Assembly: GCF_024723735.1 (NCBI RefSeq)
Contig: NZ_JANQDU010000001.1
Span: 930,001 to 994,000, forward strand
Reading direction: 5' to 3'
Length of the DNA stretch: 64,000 bases
DNA from: Frigidibacter sp. ROC022
GTDB taxonomy: Bacteria; Pseudomonadota; Alphaproteobacteria; Rhodobacterales; Rhodobacteraceae
Position 1 is the stretch's first letter; each line of letters opens with the position of its first letter. The notes beneath the pieces were generated by a model, which was not told the origin of the DNA, ran no database searches, and was given only the letters and a program-made list of their open reading frames with translations. Position numbers and translations under genes: made by a program. This document shows positions 8,157 through 17,457 of this stretch, piece by piece.

Positions 8157-11100
8157 TTGGCAGTGGCCAAGGATCAGACAGCGGCTGATGACCCGCCCGG
8201 CAACGGGTCCGCTGGCATGGAGGAGGAACCGAAGGACACCGGCGGCGAAGCCCGGGCCAGGCCGGCCGAGGGGGCATCCGGCGGCGACTCGGCGGAACCG
8301 CTTCTGCTGGGCGCCGAGTCGCGGGTCGATGACAGCGGGGCAGGGGACCCGGGGCCGGACCGACTGCCGGTCTTCGTCAGCTGTCAGGCCGCCGCCAAGA
8401 GCGACGAGGCGTCGGTGCCGGTCTTCGTCAGCACGCAGGTTGCCCGCACGGCTGAGGCCGGGGGCTGTGCCGGGACCGATGGCCAGGAGCCCGCCGCAGA
8501 CACCGAGCCGCCCGAAACAGAAGCACCCGCGACGCCGCACCCGGATGCGGCGGCAGAGGCGTCCGGCAGCGGTGATCCGCCCTCCGAGGTCGAGGCGGCG
8601 ACACCGAACCTGCTTGCGAAACACCCCGAACCGGGCGCTGCCCCGATGGTGCTGTCCCCCGCGATGCGGGTGGCGGGGCGACCGGCCTCGGCGGCGCCGG
8701 TGCAGGCCGATCCGGCCCTGCGGCTGGCCGAGTCGCCGGAGCCGCGCCGGGGCCGCCGGCGCAACGCCCCGGTGCCCGATCCGGACGCGCCTGCAATCCG
8801 GCCGCAACGCAGTCGCGCCCATCGCATCGCCCGCCACACGGTCCGTCACGGCTGGCGCTTCGTCGTGCTGTGGAGCATCGCGGCCTTCGCCTTTGCCGTG
8901 GCCTTTGCCCTGCTTGCGGCGCTGGCGCTCATCGACCGGCCCGTGACCCTTCCGGGCTGGGTCGCGCATCGGGTCGAGACGCAGATCAACCGGGGTCTCC
9001 CGGCCGGGCATATCTCGCTGGACCGGATCGAGATCGAGCTGGAGCGCGGCGAGGTTCCGCAGGTGCGGCTGAAGAATGTCGGCATCTTCGATGCAAGCGG
9101 CGCCGAGGTGGCGCGGCTGAACGAGGTCGGCGCCGGGTTCGATCTGCCGGGGCTGGTCCGGGGCGACCTGATTCCCGATGCGCTGCGCCTTTCCGGGGCC
9201 CAGATCACCGTGCGGCGCAAGCGCGACGGCTCGCTTGACCTCAGCTTCGGCGATGTCGCGGCCGCGGGCAGCTCCGGGTCGGCGGCGCGGATGCTCGAGA
9301 CCATCGACGAGATCTTCGCCGCGGGTCCGCTGAGCGAGATCGAGACCATCGCGGCCAGCGAACTGACCATCACCCTGGAGGACGCGCGCACCTCGCGGCT
9401 CTGGCAGGTCACGGATGGTCGGCTGTTGTTCAGCCAGACCGCCCGGCAGATCGAGATTTCGGTGGCGTTCGATGTCTTCAACGGCACCGAGGATCTTGCC
9501 TCGACCTCTTTCACGTTCCATTCCGACAAGGGCACGCCGGCGGCCGAGATCGGGGCGGCCTTCTCGAATGCCGCATCGGGCGACATCGCGCTGCAATCTC
9601 CGGTGCTGGCCTTCCTCGGGGTGCTGGACGCGCCGATCTCGGGGGCGCTCCGGCTGTCGGTCGGTGCCGATGCCGAACTGACCGACTTTGCCGGGACGCT
9701 CGAAATCGGGGAGGGGACGCTGACCCCGGGCGAGGGCGCCAAGCCGATCCGGATCGACCGCGGCAAGGCCTATTTCACCTTCGATCCGGCGCGGCGGCGG
9801 ATCGACTTCTCCGACCTCTCGATCGCCAGCGACGCGCTGGAGGTGCAGCTTTCGGGGCAGACCTATCTGCAGGACCTGGGCGAGGACGGCTGGCCGAATG
9901 CCTATGTCGGCCAGTTCCGCCTGCTCGACCTGGTGGCGCGGGCCGATGACTATCTGCTGGCGCCGCTGCATTTCCATGACGGGCTGGCGGAACTGAAGCT
10001 GGTGCTGAATCCGTTCCAGCTCAGGGTCGGCAAGCTGCGGCTGCGGGACGGCGACAGCACGATCCGGCTGGCCGGATCGGTGACGGCGACGGCAGCGGGC
10101 CCCGACTTGGCGCTCGACGCCACGATCGACAGGATATCGACGGCCCGGCTGCTGGAACTCTGGCCGCCTGAACTGATCCCCAAGACCCGGGCCTGGCTGG
10201 GCAAGAACCTGCTGGCCGGGAATTTCACCGATGCGCGGGGCGCCTGGCGGCGGGCGCCGGGGCAGGCCGACCGGACCATGCTGGGGGCCACCTTCAATGC
10301 CGCAAGCATGCGCTTCATGAAGACCATGCCGCCGATCACCTCGGGCAGCGGCTATCTGAGCATCGACGGTGACCGGATGGTGGTCCGCGCCGACACCGGC
10401 CTGGTGCAGGCCCCCGAGGGCGGGGTGCTCGACATCGCCGGAACTGTGTTCGTCGTTCCCGACATCCGGGTCAAGCCGGCCCAGGGCGAGATCTCGCTGG
10501 CGGCGCGGGGGCCGATCCCGGCGGTGCTGTCGCTGCTGGATCAGAACCCGTTCCGGGTCATGCAGAAGGCAGGGCGGCCGGTGGCGCTGGCCGAGGGGCA
10601 GGCCGACCTGACCGCCGATATCTCGCTGCCGCTGATCGCGGTGATCGGAAAGGACGACGTGACCTATTCCGCCAGCGGCAGCCTGACCGATGTGCGCTCG
10701 GACAAGATCGTGCAGGGCCGGATGATCACCTCCGACAAGCTGTCGGTCGCCGCCGATGGACAGACCCTGACCATCGACGGCAAGGCCCGGTTCGGGGCGC
10801 TGCCGGTGGATGTGACCTGGCGCCAGGGCATCGCTCCGGGCGATCCCGGCACCGGGCGGCTGGATGGCCAGGTGGAGCTGAGCCAGACCTTCATGGAGGA
10901 ATTCGGCATCGACCTGCCCCCCGGCGCGGTGCGCGGCAAGGGCACCGCCAAGGTCGAGATCGAGACCGGCAGCGGTGCACCGACCTTCCGGCTGACCTCG
11001 GACCTGCGGGGGCTGGCGCTGAAGATCGAGAGCATCGTCTGGACCAAGGCGGCGGCCGCCAAGGGCAGGCTCGAACTCTCGGGGAGTCTCGGCTCGCCGC

Positions 11101-12077
11101 CGAAGATCGACAGGATCGTGCTGGAAGGCGGCGGCCTGACCGCCTCGGGCAGCATCGCGCTGAAGGCCGACGGGCAGTTGGACGAGGCGCGGTTCGACCG
11201 GGTCCGGCTGGGCGGCTGGCTGGATGCGCCGGTGACCCTGCAGGGCCGGGGCCGCGGGGTGCAGCCGGGGGTTTTGGTCCGGGGCGGCAGTCTCGACTTC
11301 CGGCGCGCCGCCTTCGGCGAGGGGGCGGGCGGCTCGGCGGGCGGGCCGGTCTCGGTCCGGCTCGACCGGCTGTCCGTGGCGGACGGGATCACGCTGACCG
11401 GGTTCAACGGCGAATTCAGCACCCGTGGCGGCTTCAACGGAAAGTTCACCGCCAGGCTGAATGGCGGCGGTGTGCTGAACGGGACCGTGGCGCCGCAGAA
11501 CGGCGGCACCGCGTTGAGGGTGATCTCGGACAATGCCGGGGATGTGCTGAAGGACGCCAATCTGGCCAAGAGGGTGCGCGGCGGGGCGATGGAGCTCATC
11601 CTGATCCCCACCGGGCGCACCGGCATCTATGACGGCAGCCTCACCGCCAAGAAGGTCCGTATCCGCGGCACCCCGGCGCTGGCGGAACTGCTGAACGCGG
11701 TGTCGATCGTCGGGCTGATGCAGCAGCTGAACGGCGACGGCCTTGTCTTCGACAATGTCGAGGCGCGGTTCCTGCTGACCCCGAACGCGATCAATTTCAC
11801 CCGTGCCAGTGCCATCGGCGCCTCGCTGGGGATCTCGGTCGAAGGCAGCTACACGCTGGGCTCCGGGGCGCTCGACCTGCGCGGCGTGTTCTCGCCGCTC
11901 TACCTGCTGAACGGGATCGGGCAGATCTTCGGCAAGAAGGGCGAAGGGCTGTTCGGCTTCAACTACCGGGTGCAGGGAACCAGCGAGAACCCGAAGGTCT
12001 CGGTCAACCCGCTGTCGATCTTCACGCCGGGGATGTTCCGCGAGATCTTCAACACGCCGCCGCCGGAGATCAAGTAG
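8157..12077 (+). CDS. Very large AsmA-like (YhdP/DUF3971-type) envelope protein
   Basis: Up to 1306 residues. The first roughly 225 residues are low-complexity and Pro/Ala/Glu-rich, followed by one transmembrane segment (FVVLWSIAAFAFAVAFALLA, about 232-258), then a long periplasmic beta-rich region ending in an AsmA-like C-terminal domain (about 1130-1306). AsmA/YhdP/TamB-type proteins form hydrophobic grooves that move phospholipids between inner and outer membranes, so this is the likely role. The start is uncertain: TTG 8157, GTG 8163 and ATG 8217 are all in frame. The N-terminal tail contains a short internal duplication of PVFVS-x-Q about 22 residues apart. It is a single gene, divergent from the peroxiredoxin. 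Confidence 0.88.
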   Translation: MAVAKDQTAADDPPGNGSAGMEEEPKDTGGEARARPAEGASGGDSAEPLLLGAESRVDDSGAGDPGPDRLPVFVSCQAAAKSDEASVPVFVSTQVARTAEAGGCAGTDGQEPAADTEPPETEAPATPHPDAAAEASGSGDPPSEVEAATPNLLAKHPEPGAAPMVLSPAMRVAGRPASAAPVQADPALRLAESPEPRRGRRRNAPVPDPDAPAIRPQRSRAHRIARHTVRHGWRFVVLWSIAAFAFAVAFALLAALALIDRPVTLPGWVAHRVETQINRGLPAGHISLDRIEIELERGEVPQVRLKNVGIFDASGAEVARLNEVGAGFDLPGLVRGDLIPDALRLSGAQITVRRKRDGSLDLSFGDVAAAGSSGSAARMLETIDEIFAAGPLSEIETIAASELTITLEDARTSRLWQVTDGRLLFSQTARQIEISVAFDVFNGTEDLASTSFTFHSDKGTPAAEIGAAFSNAASGDIALQSPVLAFLGVLDAPISGALRLSVGADAELTDFAGTLEIGEGTLTPGEGAKPIRIDRGKAYFTFDPARRRIDFSDLSIASDALEVQLSGQTYLQDLGEDGWPNAYVGQFRLLDLVARADDYLLAPLHFHDGLAELKLVLNPFQLRVGKLRLRDGDSTIRLAGSVTATAAGPDLALDATIDRISTARLLELWPPELIPKTRAWLGKNLLAGNFTDARGAWRRAPGQADRTMLGATFNAASMRFMKTMPPITSGSGYLSIDGDRMVVRADTGLVQAPEGGVLDIAGTVFVVPDIRVKPAQGEISLAARGPIPAVLSLLDQNPFRVMQKAGRPVALAEGQADLTADISLPLIAVIGKDDVTYSASGSLTDVRSDKIVQGRMITSDKLSVAADGQTLTIDGKARFGALPVDVTWRQGIAPGDPGTGRLDGQVELSQTFMEEFGIDLPPGAVRGKGTAKVEIETGSGAPTFRLTSDLRGLALKIESIVWTKAAAAKGRLELSGSLGSPPKIDRIVLEGGGLTASGSIALKADGQLDEARFDRVRLGGWLDAPVTLQGRGRGVQPGVLVRGGSLDFRRAAFGEGAGGSAGGPVSVRLDRLSVADGITLTGFNGEFSTRGGFNGKFTARLNGGGVLNGTVAPQNGGTALRVISDNAGDVLKDANLAKRVRGGAMELILIPTGRTGIYDGSLTAKKVRIRGTPALAELLNAVSIVGLMQQLNGDGLVFDNVEARFLLTPNAINFTRASAIGASLGISVEGSYTLGSGALDLRGVFSPLYLLNGIGQIFGKKGEGLFGFNYRVQGTSENPKVSVNPLSIFTPGMFREIFNTPPPEIK

Positions 12078-12167
12078 GCCGCGACAGGGCCCGGCGTCCG
12101 GGGGGCTTGCCTAACAGCGTCCGGAATGGTTGGAGGGGCCAGCCCCCGCTGCCCAGAGGCCTGCCGC

Positions 12168-13229
12168 ATGCTGCTTTCGGATTTCGATTTCGACCTGCCC
12201 GAGGGGCTGATCGCCACCCGGCCGGCCCGGCCGCGCAGCGCGGCGCGGTTGCTGGTCGCGGGCCGCTCCAGCCTGTCCGACCGGACCGTCGCGGACCTGC
12301 CCGAGGTCCTGCGCCCCGGCGACCGGCTGGTGCTGAACGATACCAAGGTGCTTCCGGCGCGGCTGGTTGGCAGCCGCCGGCGCACCGGCGCCCAGGGCAC
12401 CGCCGAGGCCCGGATCGAGGTGACCCTGCTCGACCCGCTGGCCGAAGCCGAAGGCTGGTGGCGGGCGCTGGTCAAGCCGCTGAGAAAGCTGCGCGACGGC
12501 GAGGTGGTACGCTTTGCCGCCGGCCTGTTGGCGCGGGTCGAACGGCGCGAGGAGGGCACCGCGGTCCTGTCGTTCAACCTGACCGGCGCCGATTTCGACG
12601 CGGCGCTGGACAAGGCCGGGATGATGCCGCTGCCGCCCTACATCGCGGCCAAGCGCCCGGCGGATGCGCAGGACCGGCAGGACTATCAGACCCTCTGGGC
12701 GGCCCGGCCCGGCGCGGTGGCGGCGCCGACGGCCTCGCTGCATTTCGATGCCGACCTGATGGCGGCGCTGGCGGCGCGCGGGGTCGAGACCAGCCGGGTG
12801 ACGCTGCATGTCGGGGCCGGAACCTTCCTGCCGGTCAAGGTCGATGATGTCTCGAAACACCGGATGCATGCCGAATGGGGCGAGGTGACCGAGACCGCCG
12901 CCGCCGAGATCGCCGCCACCCGCGCCGCCGGCGGACGGGTGATCCCGGTCGGCACCACCGCGTTGCGGCTGATCGAAAGCGCCGCCGCCGCGGGCGAGAT
13001 CGCGCCGTTTCGCGGCGAGACCGACATCTTCATCCGGCCCGGCTATGACTTCCGCATCACCGACGCGCTGATGACCAATTTCCACCTGCCGAAATCGACC
13101 CTGCTGATGCTGGTCTCGGCGCTGATCGGGACCGAACGGATACGGGCCATCTACGCCCATGCGATCGCCGAGGGCTATCGCTTCTTCTCCTATGGCGACG
13201 CCTCGCTTCTGCTGCCTGGAGAGCCCTGA
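12168..13229 (+). CDS. queA: S-adenosylmethionine:tRNA ribosyltransferase-isomerase
   Basis: A 353-residue enzyme that moves the ribosyl part of S-adenosylmethionine onto preQ1 in tRNA, giving epoxyqueuosine. Recognizable segments are the N-terminal [27 protein letters not shown] (about 52-64), PLPPYI, the central [10 protein letters not shown]-like [10 protein letters not shown], and the C-terminal [14 protein letters not shown]. The frame extends upstream to 12126, but ATG 12168 gives the standard [11 protein letters not shown] start, with AGAGG about 9 bases upstream. Other queuosine genes are not in the window. Confidence 0.97.
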   Translation: MLLSDFDFDLPEGLIATRPARPRSAARLLVAGRSSLSDRTVADLPEVLRPGDRLVLNDTKVLPARLVGSRRRTGAQGTAEARIEVTLLDPLAEAEGWWRALVKPLRKLRDGEVVRFAAGLLARVERREEGTAVLSFNLTGADFDAALDKAGMMPLPPYIAAKRPADAQDRQDYQTLWAARPGAVAAPTASLHFDADLMAALAARGVETSRVTLHVGAGTFLPVKVDDVSKHRMHAEWGEVTETAAAEIAATRAAGGRVIPVGTTALRLIESAAAAGEIAPFRGETDIFIRPGYDFRITDALMTNFHLPKSTLLMLVSALIGTERIRAIYAHAIAEGYRFFSYGDASLLLPGEP

Positions 13230-13346
13230 GACCGGCGCCGATCGGCGGCCCCGCGGACAGTTGGCGCGGGCAGGCCGGAAAGTGTCGCAATGGACAGGTA
13301 ATCCGGGCCGGGCAAGGCGCTAGAAGCGCCGAAACGGAGGCAGCGA

Positions 13347-14624
13347 ATGCTACAGGTTCTCGGAAGTTCGTGGGCATTGCTGCTGGGCATCCTGCTCTTG
13401 ATGATCGGCAACGGGTTGCAGGGCACTCTGCTGGGCATCCGGGGCGAGATCGAGGGATTCTCGACCTGGGAAATCTCGATCGTCATGTCGGCCTATTTCG
13501 TCGGCTTCCTGATCGCCAGCCGGGTCACGCCCGACATGCTGCGCCGAGTCGGGCATGTCCGGGTCTTCGCGGCCCTGGGAAGCTTCATCTCGGCGGTGCT
13601 GGTGCTCTACCCCGTGGTGGCCGATCCCTGGGCCTGGACGGTCCTGCGGGCGATCATCGGGTTCTCCTTCTGCGGCGTCTACATCACCGCCGAGAGCTGG
13701 CTGAACAATTCGGTCGCGAACGAGAACCGGGGCAAGGCGCTGTCGCTCTACATGCTGGCGCAGATGGTCGGGATCATCTCGGCCCAGGGGATCCTCTCGG
13801 CCGGTGATCCGTCCGGCTACATCCTGTTCATCATTCCCTCGGTCCTGGTCTCGATCTCCTTTGCGCCGATCCTGCTGTCGGTCAGCCCGGCCCCGGTGTT
13901 CGAGACCACCAAGCCGCTGGCAATCCGCAAGCTGATCGAGATTTCGCCGCTGTCCTGCATGGGGATGTTCCTGCTCGGCGGGGTCTTCGCAGCGCAGTTC
14001 GGCATGTCCTCGGTCTGGGGCGCCAAGGCCGGGCTGTCGATCGGGCAGATTTCGGTCTTCGTCTCGGTGATCTACGTCGGCGGTCTGGTGCTGCAGTATC
14101 CGATCGGCTGGATTTCCGACCGCACCGACCGCCGCCGCATGATCCTGATCCTGGCAGTTCTGGCCGGGTTCGGCGGGCTGATTGGTACATTCGCCAACGG
14201 GATCTTCGCGCTCTGGCTGATCTCGGGCTTCCTGCTGGGCGGGCTGTCGAACCCGCTCTATGCGCTCTGCCTGGCCTATGCCAATGATTACATGGAGCGC
14301 GAGGACATGCCCGCCGCCAGCGCCGGCTTCCTGTTCATCAACGGGGTCGGGGCGATCTTCGGCCCGCTGCTCACCGGCTGGATGATGGATGGTTTCGGCA
14401 CCTGGGCCTATTTCCTGTTCATGGCGGTGCTGATGTTCGCGCTGGCGGGCTATGCCGCCTGGCGAACGACCCAGCGGTCGCGCAAGGGGATCGTCGCCGA
14501 GACCGGCTATGTCGCGGTCACGCCCTCGGCCACTTCGGTGGCGGTCGAGGCGGCGACCGAAGTGTTCCTCGACATGGGGGACGACAAGCCCGAGGACGAG
14601 GGGCCTGGCGCGGGTGATGCATAG
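13347..14624 (+). CDS. MFS transporter, YcaD-like
   Basis: A 425-residue carrier with about 12 transmembrane helices. It begins directly with a hydrophobic helix (SSWALLLGILLLMIGNGLQGTL, described here by position 7-28) and contains the conserved YFVGFLIASR and AESWLNN segments of the YcaD branch and a central cytoplasmic ISDRTDRRRM loop typical of MFS motif A. The C-terminal tail (about 380-425) is hydrophilic and acidic. The substrate is unknown. A hairpin follows the stop. Confidence 0.9.
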   Translation: MLQVLGSSWALLLGILLLMIGNGLQGTLLGIRGEIEGFSTWEISIVMSAYFVGFLIASRVTPDMLRRVGHVRVFAALGSFISAVLVLYPVVADPWAWTVLRAIIGFSFCGVYITAESWLNNSVANENRGKALSLYMLAQMVGIISAQGILSAGDPSGYILFIIPSVLVSISFAPILLSVSPAPVFETTKPLAIRKLIEISPLSCMGMFLLGGVFAAQFGMSSVWGAKAGLSIGQISVFVSVIYVGGLVLQYPIGWISDRTDRRRMILILAVLAGFGGLIGTFANGIFALWLISGFLLGGLSNPLYALCLAYANDYMEREDMPAASAGFLFINGVGAIFGPLLTGWMMDGFGTWAYFLFMAVLMFALAGYAAWRTTQRSRKGIVAETGYVAVTPSATSVAVEAATEVFLDMGDDKPEDEGPGAGDA

Positions 14625-14637
14625 AGCCCGCACCCGG

Positions 14638-14658
14638 GCCGGGTAAGGAAGACCCGGC
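14638..14658 (+). terminator. Hairpin terminator after the YcaD-like gene
   Basis: GCCGGGT (14638-14644) pairs with ACCCGGC (14652-14658) around an AAGGAAG loop, 13 bases after the stop; only a weak T-run (TT) follows. Confidence 0.45.
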
Positions 14659-14711
14659 TTGATGGGTCAAGGCACCCGTGTCAGGCTGAACTTGTGGCGG
14701 AGCAGGGAGTC

Positions 14712-15287
14712 ATGGTCATGACAACACCCGAAGACGTGCTGGCCTTCTGGCTGGATGAAACCGGACCCAAGGGCTGGTATGGAGGCGGCGCCGCGCTGGA
14801 CGCGGAAATCCGCGAGCGGTTCGAGCCGGTCTGGCAGGCCGCCATGGACGGTCATCTGGGAATGTGGCTGACATACCCTACGGGGGTTCTGGCCTATATC
14901 ATCGTGACCGACCAGTTCTCCCGCAACATGTTCCGCGACACCGCTGCGGCCTACAGTTCCGACCGGCTGGCACGCTGCGCGGCGCAGGCGGCGCTGGATC
15001 AGGGCTTCGACCTCAAGATCGACCCGCCGGCCCGGCAGTTCTTCTACATGCCCTTCGAGCATTCCGAATCGCAGGCCGACCAGGACCACGCCGTGCGGCT
15101 GATGAAGACCCGGATGGATTCCGAGGAACTGCTGCTGCACGCCCGCGCCCATCGCGAGGTGATCCGTCGCTTTGGCCGCTTTCCCTATCGCAACGCCCAT
15201 CTGGGCCGCGCCACGACCCCGGCCGAGCAGGTCTTTCTCGACGCCGGCGGCTATCGCTTCGCGCTGAACGAGGTGAAGGCGGCATAA
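14712..15287 (+). CDS. DUF924 family protein
   Basis: A 191-residue soluble helical protein of the DUF924 family, recognizable from VLAFWLDE near the N-terminus, then LAYIIVTDQFSRNMFRDT and FFYMPFEHSES in the middle. The family has a TPR-like helical fold and no firmly assigned activity that I know of. The frame is open from GTG 14694; ATG 14712, with AGGGAG just upstream, was preferred, and ATG 14718 is an equal alternative. It is a single gene followed by a 248-base gap before lpd. Confidence 0.88.
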   Translation: MVMTTPEDVLAFWLDETGPKGWYGGGAALDAEIRERFEPVWQAAMDGHLGMWLTYPTGVLAYIIVTDQFSRNMFRDTAAAYSSDRLARCAAQAALDQGFDLKIDPPARQFFYMPFEHSESQADQDHAVRLMKTRMDSEELLLHARAHREVIRRFGRFPYRNAHLGRATTPAEQVFLDAGGYRFALNEVKAA

Positions 15288-15498
15288 CCGATCCCCGGTC
15301 CACAGCGCCGGCTGCGGCGCGCGCCCCGCGAGTCCAATGGACGGGACCGGCGGGCGGGTTGCCCGTGCGGAAACCCGACTGCGGGCTTGATCGCGGCCCG
15401 CTGGCATCGCAGGGTCGGGGCAGGGCGGCCAGCCAGAGCCATGCGCGACGGGTAGATCGGCCTTGCCGGGCCGGGGCGTTGTCGGGCCGGTGTAGATA

Positions 15499-15512
15499 GT
15501 TTAACGTTAAAC
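15499..15512. promoter_or_regulatory. Perfect 14-bp palindrome upstream of lpd
   Basis: GTTTAACGTTAAAC is a perfect palindrome and A/T-rich inside a GC-rich intergenic stretch, 23 bases before the lpd start. It may be an operator for a dimeric regulator or part of the promoter region; no cognate regulator is adjacent. Confidence 0.4.
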
Positions 15513-15535
15513 GACCTTGGAACCGGGAGGATGGA

Positions 15536-16930
15536 ATGGCATCTCAAAGCTTCGACCTGATCGTGATTGGCGCCGGGCCCGGGGGCTATGTCTGCGCCAT
15601 CCGGGCGGCACAGCTGGGCCTGAACGTGGCGGTGATCGAGCGCGAGAACCTCGGCGGCATCTGCCTGAACTGGGGCTGCATTCCGACCAAGGCGCTGCTG
15701 CGGTCCTCCGAAGTGTACCATCTGATGCACCGGGCCAAGGATTTCGGGCTGAGCGCCGGGGAAGTCGGCTTTGATCTCGACGGGATCGTGAAGCGCTCGC
15801 GCGGGGTGGCCAAGCAGATGGAAGGCGGGGTCAAGCACCTGCTGAAGAAGAACAAGGTCACCGTGGTGATGGGCGAGGCTGCCCTCGCCGGGCCGGGCAA
15901 GGTCTCGGTCAAGGGCGAGAAGGGCACGGAAGAACTGACCGCCCGCAACATCGTGCTGGCCACCGGCGCCCGGGCGCGGGAACTGCCGGGGCTCGAGGCG
16001 GATGGCGACCTGGTCTGGGCCTATCGTCACGCGCTGGTGCCGCCGCGGATGCCGAAGAAGCTGCTGGTCATCGGATCGGGCGCGATCGGTATCGAATTTG
16101 CCAGTTTCTACAACACCATGGGCGCCGAAACCACGGTGGTCGAGGTGATGGACCGGGTGCTGCCGGTGGAGGATGCCGAGATTTCCGCCTTCGCCAAGAA
16201 GCAGTTCGTCAAGCAGGGCATGACGATCCTGGAAAAGACCACGGTGAAGAAGCTGGACCGGGGCAAGGGCAAGGTCACGGCGCATCTCGAAGCCGACGGC
16301 AAGACCACCACGGCAGAGTTCGACACGGTGATTTCGGCGGTCGGCATCGTCGGCAATGTCGAAGGGCTGGGCCTGGAGAAGGCCGGGGTCAAGATCGACC
16401 GGACCCATGTGGTGACCGATGAATTCTGCCGCACCGGGGTCGATGGGCTGTTCGCCATCGGCGATATCGCGGGTGCGCCCTGGTTGGCGCACAAGGCCAG
16501 CCATGAAGGCGTCATGGTGGCCGAGTTGATCGCGGGCGGCCATCCGCATCCGATCAAGCCCGGCGCGATTGCCGGCTGCACCTATTGCCAGCCCCAGGTC
16601 GCAAGCGTGGGCATGACCGAGGCCAAGGCCAAGGAAGCCGGTTTCGAGGTCAAGGTCGGGCGCTTCCCCTTCATCGGCAACGGCAAGGCGGTGGCTCTGG
16701 GCGAACCGGAAGGGCTGGTCAAGACCGTTTTCGACGCCAAGACCGGCGAGCTTCTGGGCGCCCATATGGTCGGCGCCGAAGTGACCGAGCTGATCCAGGG
16801 CTATGTCGTCGGCCGGACGCTGGAGACCACCGAGGCCGAGCTGATCGAGACCGTGTTCCCGCATCCGACGCTGAGCGAGATGATGCACGAATCGGTGCTC
16901 TCGGCCTACGGTCGGGCGATCCACATCTAG
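15536..16930 (+). CDS. lpd: Dihydrolipoyl dehydrogenase (E3)
   Basis: A 464-residue flavoprotein that reoxidizes dihydrolipoamide with NAD in 2-oxoacid dehydrogenase complexes. It shows the FAD-binding GAGPGG (12-17), the redox-active disulfide C43/C48 in GGICLNWGCIPTK, a second nucleotide-binding GSGAIG for NAD, and the C-terminal catalytic dyad H443/E448 in HPTLSE. GGGAGG lies upstream of ATG 15536. No E1 or E2 genes are adjacent on the visible side, so it could serve pyruvate dehydrogenase, another complex, or several. It converges with the rhodanese gene 34 bases downstream. Confidence 0.97.
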   Translation: MASQSFDLIVIGAGPGGYVCAIRAAQLGLNVAVIERENLGGICLNWGCIPTKALLRSSEVYHLMHRAKDFGLSAGEVGFDLDGIVKRSRGVAKQMEGGVKHLLKKNKVTVVMGEAALAGPGKVSVKGEKGTEELTARNIVLATGARARELPGLEADGDLVWAYRHALVPPRMPKKLLVIGSGAIGIEFASFYNTMGAETTVVEVMDRVLPVEDAEISAFAKKQFVKQGMTILEKTTVKKLDRGKGKVTAHLEADGKTTTAEFDTVISAVGIVGNVEGLGLEKAGVKIDRTHVVTDEFCRTGVDGLFAIGDIAGAPWLAHKASHEGVMVAELIAGGHPHPIKPGAIAGCTYCQPQVASVGMTEAKAKEAGFEVKVGRFPFIGNGKAVALGEPEGLVKTVFDAKTGELLGAHMVGAEVTELIQGYVVGRTLETTEAELIETVFPHPTLSEMMHESVLSAYGRAIHI

Positions 16931-16964
16931 GGGGGCCGGGCGCCCCGCCGCCCGATCACCGGGA

Positions 16965-17318
16965 TCAGTCGCGCTTGCCGCCGGCACGCAGCCAGTCGCC
17001 GAGGCCGCCGATGTTGTGAACGTTCTCGTGTCCCAGGTTGCGCAGCACTTCGACTGCGCGGCCCGATCTCATGCCCGTGGCGCAATAGACCGCCACCGGG
17101 TGTCCGCAGGCCAGCCTCTCGTCGAACCCCGCCGATTTGGGATCACAGCGCAGCCCGATCTCGCCCAACGGGATGCAGAGCGCACCTTCCGCCTTGCCGC
17201 TGATCGCGATCTCGTCCGGACCCCGCACGTCGATCAGCACGATCCTGCCCTCGCGGGCCAGGGCGACCGCCTCGGCGGGGCTCATGTCGGATCGGGATTT
17301 GCGCAGGAACGCGAACAT
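16965..17318 (-). CDS. Single-domain rhodanese-like sulfurtransferase
   Basis: A 117-residue rhodanese domain with the active-site loop CATGMRSGR, catalytic cysteine C79, and the conserved DVRGPDEIAISG near residue 30. It would accept sulfane sulfur as a cysteine persulfide. The frame is open to 17369, but ATG 17318 gives a compact domain start (MFAFLRKS), with GGAG about 10 bases upstream. A promoter overlapping an ATTC-N8-GAAT inverted repeat lies at 17360-17388, consistent with regulation by a SqrR/BigR-type sulfide sensor. No sulfide:quinone reductase or persulfide dioxygenase gene is nearby. Confidence 0.92.
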   Translation of the reverse strand: MFAFLRKSRSDMSPAEAVALAREGRIVLIDVRGPDEIAISGKAEGALCIPLGEIGLRCDPKSAGFDERLACGHPVAVYCATGMRSGRAVEVLRNLGHENVHNIGGLGDWLRAGGKRD

Positions 17319-17359
17319 CGTGGAGACTCCGGTTGGGGCGGCTCCAATGCCGCAGCCGG

Positions 17360-17388
17360 CACATAACATTCAAGAACTCGAATGTTAA
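17360..17388 (-). promoter_or_regulatory. Predicted promoter with SqrR/BigR-like operator for the rhodanese gene
   Basis: TAACATTC (17364-17371) and GAATGTTA (17380-17387) form a perfect inverted repeat with an 8-base spacer, that is, ATTC-N8-GAAT. This is the binding pattern reported for the sulfide-responsive ArsR-family repressor SqrR in Rhodobacter capsulatus. On the minus strand a TTAACA -35 (17388-17383) and TATGTG -10 (17365-17360) with a 17-base spacer enclose the repeat, so repressor binding would occlude the promoter. The gene starts 42 bases downstream. Confidence 0.6.
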
Positions 17389-17457
17389 GGCGGGGGCGGA
17401 ACCGGGGCCGGGCTTGCGACAACCTGCCACGGCCCCCGGAGCGCGCCGGCCGGATGT

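Noticed and set aside
7405-8946. 513-codon plus-strand frame across the DUF455 and peroxiredoxin region
   Set aside because: It is antisense to two genes with clear motifs and runs out of frame into the AsmA-like gene.
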